The notes beneath the pieces are model-generated. The model saw only the letters and a list, made by a program, of their open reading frames with translations, made no database searches and was not told the origin of the DNA. Below are positions 6,735 to 11,896 of a stretch of 11,896 nucleotides of DNA, one piece after another (the stretch's first letter is position 1; each line of letters begins with the position of its first letter). The stretch spans positions 1-11,896 of the forward strand of contig JACMIU010000141.1 in NCBI GenBank assembly GCA_014380985.1, written 5' to 3'. The position numbers and the translations under genes were made by a program. This DNA is from Armatimonadota bacterium. GTDB lineage: Bacteria > Armatimonadota > Armatimonadia > Armatimonadales > Armatimonadaceae.

Positions 6735-6769
6735 TTCGGGAATCCCCTTCGCCTCCTAATTTTCCCGGA
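6735..6769 (+). promoter_or_regulatory. Hairpin that could mask the bamA ribosome-binding site
   Basis: Bases 6735-6742 can pair with 6762-6769 over 8 positions (one G-U pair), with a 19-base loop. The 3' arm includes most of the GGAG (6767-6770), which is the only Shine-Dalgarno-like sequence before bamA. Forming the hairpin would hide it. The function is inferred from position only. Confidence 0.3.
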
Positions 6770-6785
6770 GATTTTGCACTACATT

Positions 6786-8696
6786 ATGTTTGATACCCTA
6801 CGTATTTCCGCCACGGTTTGTTTTGCCGCGTTCCCCCTGATCTTTGCCGCTACCGCTAACGCGCAGGAGGGGCAAATCGTTTCCGAGGTCGAGATTCGCG
6901 GCACGGTGAAAACCGCGCCGCAGGTCGCGTCTACCGCCGCCGCCGGAGCGGGAATCAAAACCGGCGAGCCGTTTACCGCCGACGCTTTCACCGAAGCGCG
7001 GCAACGCATTCGCGACATCGGCTTGTATGGCTCCGCGTTCGGGCGCACCGAAACCACACCCGATGGCAAACTGCGCGTGATTTTCGAGGTGATCGAAAAC
7101 CCCGTGGTGCAACAGATTGTGATTCAAGGCAACAAATCGCTGACGCAGAAAATCCTGAGCGAAAAACTGCAAACCAAAGCGGGTGACGTTTTGAACGTGC
7201 AAACGTTGAAGCAGGATTTGGATCGCATTCAACAGGAATACCAGAGCAGGGGTTTTGCCGCCTTCGTCACCAATGATGTCGGGATTGACCCGAAAACCGG
7301 CATTCTGCTCATTCCCATCGAGGAGACCGTGGTGGAATCCATCGAGTTCGACGGGCTAAAGAAAACAAAGCGTAGCGTGGTACTGCGCGAAATGCGTACC
7401 AAAATCGGCGAGCCGTTCAACAAAAACACGATTCAGCGCGATCTACAGCGCGTGTTGAATCTGGGGCTTTTTTCCAACGTGCAAAGTTATCGCCCCGAAG
7501 ACGGCTCTGACCTCGGACAGGTTCGTTTGGTGATACCGGTTGAGGAGCAACGCACCGGGCAGGTGGGTGTGTCGGTCGGCTATTCGGTGCGCCAACGCCT
7601 GACGGGAACCCTGTCGCTCAATGAAAACAACTTTCAAGGGCGGGGGCAAACGCTTAATGCGTCGTGGACGGTGGGCGGCGTCACGGCGGCAAACCAGTTT
7701 GACTTAGGTTTCACCGAGCCGTGGATTGACAAACGCAATACGTCGGCATCCATCAATGTCTACAGCCGGTTGTCGTTTCGCTTTAACCGCGCCCTGTCCG
7801 ACAACCTGACATCCGGCACGAACACCGACCAGTATTATGAAGAACGACGCGGCGGCGCACTCACCCTTGCCCGCCCGCTGTCGGATTTTACACGCATCTT
7901 CGCGTCGGTGCGCTCGGAAAATGTGCGGGCGAACAACCTGCAAGCGAACTACGACCAACTCTCGGTTGCCGAAATCAACAACATTCGCGGATCGCTGGTG
8001 TCTCGCGGCAACGTTTCATCGGTGACGTTTCGCGGCGTAAACAATACCCGCGACTCGGAGCAAGACCCGGCGAGCGGCGTTTTCATCTCGCCCGCGTTGG
8101 AGTTCGGCGCGGGCAACTATTTGTATGAAGACCCGACCGCGAATCCGGCGTTTATTGACGACGCCACCACGCCGGGGGTTCCTCGCGCCCTTGTCAACAC
8201 GCGCAGTCAGAACGGCACGTTCGCCAAAGCCAACATTGACATTCGCAACTATTTCCCGTTCGGCGGCAAGCGTTCGCTCGACAACCTGCGTCAGCCGAAA
8301 ACCGTGTTCGCCACGCGGCTTTTAATCGGCACGTCCACCGGCAATATCGGCTTTTCGGAGCAATATTTCTTAGGCGGCGCGGATACCCTGCGCGGCTACA
8401 ACGACGACCGGTTTTGGGGCAACAACACGTTCCTATTCTCGAACGAATACAGGTTCCCGCTCGATAAACGCGCCGGAACGCTCAGCGGGGTATTCTTCGT
8501 AGATGTTGGGGATGCGTGGGGGTCGAACGGTTTCAACCGGGAAAATATCACCGGGTTCGAGCAACATAATTCGTTCTCGCCGCGTGTCGGATTTGGGTTC
8601 GGCGTGCGCGTGAAAACACCGGTTGGTCCGGTGCGCCTCGACTACGGTATTGGCGAAACGAACCGCACACACTTTTCCATCGCACAAACATTTTAA
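6786..8696 (+). CDS. bamA: Outer-membrane beta-barrel assembly factor BamA (Omp85 family)
   Basis: This is a 636-residue protein that inserts beta-barrel proteins into the outer membrane. A signal peptide (1-26, ending ATANA before QEG) is followed by three POTRA domains at about 31-105, 106-181 (VVQQIVIQGNKSLTQKIL) and 182-255 (VVESIEFDGLKKTKRSVV), then a barrel from about 256. The barrel holds SLNENNFQGRGQ, the L6 signature as GGADTLRGYNDDRFWG (LRGY at 535-538, the counterpart of VRGF/Y), FFVDVGDAWG, and a last strand ending in aromatic Phe. E. coli BamA has five POTRAs and about 800 residues, so this is a shorter form. ATG at 6786 gives a standard signal peptide; TTG at 6774 is also in frame. 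GGAG at 6767-6770 is too close to the TTG (3 bases) and far from the ATG (15), so the start is not certain. ompH follows after 28 bases. Confidence 0.95.
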   Translation: MFDTLRISATVCFAAFPLIFAATANAQEGQIVSEVEIRGTVKTAPQVASTAAAGAGIKTGEPFTADAFTEARQRIRDIGLYGSAFGRTETTPDGKLRVIFEVIENPVVQQIVIQGNKSLTQKILSEKLQTKAGDVLNVQTLKQDLDRIQQEYQSRGFAAFVTNDVGIDPKTGILLIPIEETVVESIEFDGLKKTKRSVVLREMRTKIGEPFNKNTIQRDLQRVLNLGLFSNVQSYRPEDGSDLGQVRLVIPVEEQRTGQVGVSVGYSVRQRLTGTLSLNENNFQGRGQTLNASWTVGGVTAANQFDLGFTEPWIDKRNTSASINVYSRLSFRFNRALSDNLTSGTNTDQYYEERRGGALTLARPLSDFTRIFASVRSENVRANNLQANYDQLSVAEINNIRGSLVSRGNVSSVTFRGVNNTRDSEQDPASGVFISPALEFGAGNYLYEDPTANPAFIDDATTPGVPRALVNTRSQNGTFAKANIDIRNYFPFGGKRSLDNLRQPKTVFATRLLIGTSTGNIGFSEQYFLGGADTLRGYNDDRFWGNNTFLFSNEYRFPLDKRAGTLSGVFFVDVGDAWGSNGFNRENITGFEQHNSFSPRVGFGFGVRVKTPVGPVRLDYGIGETNRTHFSIAQTF

Positions 8697-8724
8697 GCAC
8701 ATAACACAAAATAGGAGTTGAAAG

Positions 8725-9369
8725 TTGAAAGTTTTATCCATTATCTCGGCATTAAGCACGATCGCTCTTTTCGGCGCGGTGAGTCCGGGCGGTACGGCAC
8801 ACGCCCAAGCCCCCGCTCCCGCGCAGTTCGGCAGAGTGGACATCGGCAAGGTCGTGAACGAATCGAAAGAGCGGCAAGCCGGGATCGTTGAGTTGCAACG
8901 CACACAGGCAAACCTTGAAAATGTGTTTCAGCGGCTTGGGCAAGGCTCTGCCAACTTTCTTGCGGAAACGGAAATCGCGGAACTTGCCGCGCTGTACGAA
9001 GTTGCGAAGCCAACCGACGCACAAAAGAAGCGACTTGCTGCTATCGAAGAAAAAAGTGATGTGTTGAAGCGTGAGATGACCACTTTGCAGAACACGCAGA
9101 CGCCCGATGCGGCGCAAACGACGCGGTATACCCAGCTCACCGCCCTGCGGGATAAGGGGAACGAGTCACTGAACAAACTCGGTCGCACACTGACCACACG
9201 CCTTCAAGAAAAAGCACGGGATGCCGATCAAAAAGCCATTGATGCGGCACGGGCATCGGTTGCCAAAATCGCAAAAGCGAAAGGGTTAGCGGTGGTGTTT
9301 ACCGGCGACATCGCGGTCTACGCATCGGTGGACGTCACCGACGAAGTGATCAAGGACGTGAACAAATAG
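8725..9369 (+). CDS. OmpH/Skp-like periplasmic chaperone
   Basis: This is a 214-residue protein with a signal peptide (1-27, ending GTAHA before QAPAP), a core segment FGRVDIGKVVNESKERQAGIVEL at the start of the domain, long charged helices (about 48-190) and a closing strand region AKGLAVVFTGDIAVYASVDVTDEVIKDVNK. This is the Skp/OmpH pattern (VDxxxV at the start, LVL...YAS.DITDxVIxxLNK at the end). Such proteins form jellyfish-like trimers that hold unfolded outer-membrane proteins on the way to BamA, which fits the neighbour upstream. At 214 residues it is longer than E. coli Skp (about 160), the extra length being helical. The start is TTG at 8725, with AGGAG (8713-8717) 7 bases before it; this good spacing shows that TTG starts are real here. 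The start sits in a tandem GTTGAAA repeat. Confidence 0.88.
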   Translation: MKVLSIISALSTIALFGAVSPGGTAHAQAPAPAQFGRVDIGKVVNESKERQAGIVELQRTQANLENVFQRLGQGSANFLAETEIAELAALYEVAKPTDAQKKRLAAIEEKSDVLKREMTTLQNTQTPDAAQTTRYTQLTALRDKGNESLNKLGRTLTTRLQEKARDADQKAIDAARASVAKIAKAKGLAVVFTGDIAVYASVDVTDEVIKDVNK

Positions 9370-9370
9370 C

Positions 9371-10603
9371 ATGGCGCATCGCGGGCAACGGCAACTAACC
9401 GGCATACTAATCGCCGGTTTGTTCGCGCTTGTCGCCGGTTGCGCCCCGAAACCGCCCGCGACGAAAGTTTCCGCGCCGACGCCGGTATTCGTGCGCCTCG
9501 CGTCGCTGGAGGCGGCGCACCCGCTTCAAGCGTCTCTACGCGAATTGGATGCGGCGGCGATTCGCCTTCGCGCCGATAGCACCGCGCCCGTAGCGCGAGC
9601 CTTCGCTGCGACCGACACGACGTTTGCGCCCACGCCGCGAAGCAAAGCGGGTGACACGGCACGAAACGTTGCCGCCCGTAACGCCCTGCGCGAAAGCGCG
9701 ACCGAAACCCTGCGTCGGTATATCGTCGCTCGTCGCCGAGCCGGGGAACGGATTCGCGCCGAAAAACGCGCCGAGTTAGAGGGAATCGCGCGCGCCCAAA
9801 GCGCAGACGAGGAGGCGGCGGCACGGGTTCAAATCGAAAACGAAACCCGTGCCGCGATTTTCCTTCGCGCCCAAACCGAACTCGATACCGCGATTCGCCG
9901 CGACGCCGCGACCGTCAACTTGACACCCGGCAACGTGGTGACACTCGCCCGTGACCCGGAAACGCAACTTCCCTCTGTCGCCGTGTTGGAGAGCCAAATT
10001 GCCGTTTTGCGAGCGAACCCCACCACGCCCCCCCGCGTCAGCGACGAGGCGCGTTTAACGAACCTTTTGCGCGATTTGGAAGCCGAACTCGCCCGCCTCC
10101 GAAGAGCCGATGACCGCGATTTAGCGTTTCAGGACGCGCTTATCGCCGACGCGATAGCGACGATTCGTGGCGAAAACACCCGCCGCGTCGAGGAGCAACT
10201 CGCCAATCTGCCCGGTCGGATCAATGCCCGTGCCGAAATCGCCGATGCCCGCCGCGAACTGCTCACACTTCTGGAGAACCTGCGCCGCACCGAGTCTGCG
10301 TCGGCGGCCAATGTCGCGGCGACCGGAAACACGGCGCAAAATGCGCCCCCGGCGATTGCGTCCGCCACGATTTCCCCCGCGCAAACGGCGAATACCCTTC
10401 GCGGTTTAAGCGTCGCCCGCGCCAACATCCGAAGCACGATTCGCCGCGACGTTGTCGCCGCCGTGCGCGACGTTGGTGTTTCGCGCAACCTCGCCCCGAC
10501 CCTTACCCCCGCCCCCGCCCTTCCCGACCGAACCGGTGATTTTTCCCGGTGGATTTTCGGTAACGTTCGCGCCGCAACTTTGTCTGAAGAGAAGACAAGG
10601 TAA
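9371..10603 (+). CDS. Helical coiled-coil lipoprotein, function unknown, inside the bam-lpx cluster
   Basis: This is a 410-residue protein I do not recognise. It begins with a basic tip, a hydrophobic segment and the lipobox LVAGC (Cys24), so it is very likely a lipoprotein. The rest is dominated by Ala, Arg, Glu and Leu with long predicted helices: about 95-180 (TETLRRYIVARRRAGERIRAE region), 200-305 (VLESQIAVLRAN, LTNLLRDLEAELARLRRADD, RRELLTLLENLRR) and 340-370, joined by Pro/Thr/Asn-rich linkers. There are no catalytic-looking motifs. The helical, charged character recalls OmpH/Skp tentacles or periplasm-spanning tethers. The gene starts one base after the ompH stop (TAG, C, ATG), with no clear Shine-Dalgarno, implying translational coupling and a role tied to the chaperone. 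Candidate jobs are a membrane-bound chaperone, a BAM accessory protein or an envelope tether, all inferred. Confidence 0.82.
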   Translation: MAHRGQRQLTGILIAGLFALVAGCAPKPPATKVSAPTPVFVRLASLEAAHPLQASLRELDAAAIRLRADSTAPVARAFAATDTTFAPTPRSKAGDTARNVAARNALRESATETLRRYIVARRRAGERIRAEKRAELEGIARAQSADEEAAARVQIENETRAAIFLRAQTELDTAIRRDAATVNLTPGNVVTLARDPETQLPSVAVLESQIAVLRANPTTPPRVSDEARLTNLLRDLEAELARLRRADDRDLAFQDALIADAIATIRGENTRRVEEQLANLPGRINARAEIADARRELLTLLENLRRTESASAANVAATGNTAQNAPPAIASATISPAQTANTLRGLSVARANIRSTIRRDVVAAVRDVGVSRNLAPTLTPAPALPDRTGDFSRWIFGNVRAATLSEEKTR

Positions 10604-10740
10604 TAGCGCGGTATTACAGGCGCAACGTTCGTTGCCGCCGCCCGTCCCCCTTCTAAGAACCGGGAACGAATCGCGCTGTTTTTGGTACTACTTGCGGTGC
10701 GGGGTTCCCCGCTGTAGTGTTGCCGGGAAACAGACTTAAA
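10604..10740 (+). other. 137-base gap before lpxD with short hairpins
   Basis: No gene is seen here. GCAAC (10622-10626) pairs with GTTGC (10631-10635) around a GTTC loop. TTCGTT (10628-10633) can alternatively pair with AACGAA (10665-10670), which is followed 8 bases later by a run of five T (10679-10683), a terminator-like layout. GCGGG (10699-10703) pairs with CCCGC (10708-10712), also around GTTC. The gap is the longest inside the sigma-to-lpxC run and could hold an internal terminator or a promoter for lpxD-lpxC; no convincing -35/-10 pair is visible. Confidence 0.35.
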
Positions 10741-11832
10741 ATGGTCAAAACGAACAATTCAATAACAAAAATGCGAACCGTGAGCGAACTCGCGCAACTT
10801 GTGTCCGGTCGCGTTTTCGGCGACGGGGCAACCATCATTCACGGCATCGCGGCGATGGAAGACGCACAAAACGGCGAGATCACGTTTGCGGAAAACGTTC
10901 GCTTCTTGGCGGATGCCGCCCTGTCGCAAGCGTCGGCGATTCTCGCGCCCGATACCGACCTTGATTCGGCTCTCGCTAACGGCGGATTGTCCAGCAAAAC
11001 GCTAATTCAGGTGGCGAATCCGCGCCTCGCGTTCGCGCAACTGTTAGACCTGTTCGCCCCGGAACGCTATCAGACCCGCGAGATTCACCGCACCGTTGTC
11101 ACGGGAAGCGACTTCCGGCACGGGGCGAACGTTTCGCTCGGCGCGAACTGCGTGTTCGGCGAAAACGTCCGCCTCGGCGAAAACGTCACGATTCACCCTT
11201 TGGTGTACCTCGGCGACGATGTAGAGATCGGCGACAATACCGTGGTTCACCCGAACGTTTCGCTACTGCGCGGCACGGTGATTGGCGCGAACGTGATTGT
11301 TCACAGCGGCGCGGTACTCGGCGCGGACGGCTACGGCTATCTGACCACCGGAGGCAAGCATCGCAAAGTCCCGCAGATTGGCAACGTCGCAATCGGCGAC
11401 GATGTGGAAATCGGCGCGAACGTCACGATTGACCGCGCCCGCACGGGAACGACACGCATCGGACGCGGCACGAAGATTGACAACCTCGTTCACATCGGGC
11501 ATAACTGCGAGATCGGCGAAGACTGCCTGATTGTCGCGCAGGTCGGGCTTGCGGGCGGAGTCGAAACCGGCAAGAACGTAATTTTAGCGGGGCAGGCGGG
11601 CGTCAAGGAGCAAATCAAAATCGGCGATTACGCGGTGGTTGCCGCGCAGTCGGGCGTGTTCCGCGATGTTCCGGCGAAACTACACGTGTCCGGCTACCCG
11701 GCACGCCCGCACCGCGTCGCGTTGAAAGCGGCGGCAACGGCAAACCAAGTGCCAGAACTGATGAAAGCGTTCCGCGAAATGGAAAAGCGCGTCGCCGATC
11801 TGGAAGCGCAACTGGTGGCACGAGGCGAGTAA
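10741..11832 (+). CDS. lpxD: UDP-3-O-acylglucosamine N-acyltransferase LpxD
   Basis: This is a 363-residue protein that adds the second, N-linked acyl chain to UDP-3-O-acyl-glucosamine in lipid A synthesis, in the cytoplasm, using acyl-ACP. Residues 12-115 form the N-terminal uridine-binding domain (MRTVSELAQLVSGRVFGDG, HGIAAMEDAQNGEITFAEN). Residues 120-325 form the left-handed beta-helix of hexapeptide repeats (IGDNTVVHPNV, IGANVIVHSGAVLGADGYGY). The block TKIDNLVHIGHNCEIGE carries the likely catalytic His254, equivalent to E. coli His239. A C-terminal helix (VPELMKAFREMEKRVADLEAQL) ends the protein, as in known LpxD trimers. ATG at 10741 is my choice; GTG at 10717 or ATG at 10771 (MRTVSEL, nearest the usual family start) are possible. 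None has a good ribosome site. lpxC starts at the very next base after the stop. Confidence 0.95.
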   Translation: MVKTNNSITKMRTVSELAQLVSGRVFGDGATIIHGIAAMEDAQNGEITFAENVRFLADAALSQASAILAPDTDLDSALANGGLSSKTLIQVANPRLAFAQLLDLFAPERYQTREIHRTVVTGSDFRHGANVSLGANCVFGENVRLGENVTIHPLVYLGDDVEIGDNTVVHPNVSLLRGTVIGANVIVHSGAVLGADGYGYLTTGGKHRKVPQIGNVAIGDDVEIGANVTIDRARTGTTRIGRGTKIDNLVHIGHNCEIGEDCLIVAQVGLAGGVETGKNVILAGQAGVKEQIKIGDYAVVAAQSGVFRDVPAKLHVSGYPARPHRVALKAAATANQVPELMKAFREMEKRVADLEAQLVARGE

Positions 11833-11896
11833 GTGAGTCCTCTCTGGCGTCATACCATACAAAAAAGCGTTTCTGTAGAAGGTATCGGTATTCATA
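11833..11896 (+). CDS. lpxC: UDP-3-O-acyl-N-acetylglucosamine deacetylase LpxC (first 21 codons, cut by window edge)
   Basis: GTG directly abuts the TAA of lpxD and opens a frame reading VSPLWRHTIQKSVSVEGIGI then H up to the edge. The block TIQKSVSVEGIGIH is the conserved N-terminal strand of LpxC (usual form TIKxxVxVxGxGLHSG). LpxC removes the acetyl group in the committed step of lipid A synthesis and is a zinc enzyme; the zinc site lies beyond the window. GAGG (11822-11825), 7 bases before the GTG, supports this start. In the pathway LpxC makes the free amine after which LpxD acts, so the two genes encode successive steps and are probably translationally coupled. Only the N-terminus is seen, but the match to the family is specific. 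Confidence 0.88.
   Translation, partial: MSPLWRHTIQKSVSVEGIGIH

Noticed and set aside
1..11896. tRNA, rRNA, CRISPR arrays, insertion sequences, phage genes
   Set aside because: Looked for by eye and not found; no cloverleaf patterns, no regularly spaced repeats, no transposase or integrase motifs.

Overview
The window comes from a Gram-negative-type (diderm), LPS-making bacterium with GC-rich DNA. The evidence is a compact outer-membrane cluster: bamA, an ompH/skp-like chaperone gene, lpxD and the first 21 codons of lpxC. The glycyl-tRNA synthetase is the single-chain alpha2 type rather than the alpha2-beta2 type usual in Proteobacteria, and BamA appears to carry three POTRA domains instead of five. 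Together with the bamA-ompH-(x)-lpxD-lpxC order, this points away from Proteobacteria. A lineage such as Armatimonadota is my best guess, but the sequence alone does not prove it. Non-ATG starts are common: TTG for the rhomboid-like, acetyltransferase-like and ompH genes, GTG for the sigma factor and lpxC.

Layout. (1) 1-594, minus strand: N-terminal 198 codons of glyQS, cut by the window edge. Its upstream gap holds a small set of mutually exclusive hairpins. (2) 824-2529, plus strand: a rhomboid-fold membrane protein that seems to lack the catalytic serine and histidine, then an HD-domain phosphohydrolase. (3) 5643-2536, minus strand: a tight four-gene run encoding a CelD/Acetyltransf_6-type protein, a membrane-anchored coiled-coil protein, an M48 zinc metalloprotease of the envelope, and a family 2 glycosyltransferase. 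Successive genes overlap or are 7 bases apart. (4) 5644-6087: about 440 bases with no convincing gene but several hairpins and a good match to an extracytoplasmic-stress-type promoter. (5) 6088-11896, plus strand: ECF sigma factor, bamA, ompH, an unrecognised helical lipoprotein, lpxD and lpxC.

How the genes fit together. The right half looks like an outer-membrane assembly operon: BamA inserts beta-barrels, OmpH/Skp escorts their precursors through the periplasm, and LpxC and LpxD carry out successive early steps of lipid A synthesis. An ECF sigma gene heads the run with no anti-sigma gene beside it. A candidate promoter of the form GAAACTT-N16-TCTAA lies upstream, so autoregulated control of outer-membrane biogenesis by envelope stress is a plausible model (inference). 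The least explained items are the lipoprotein inserted between ompH and lpxD, the structured sigma-factor leader, and the pseudo-rhomboid.
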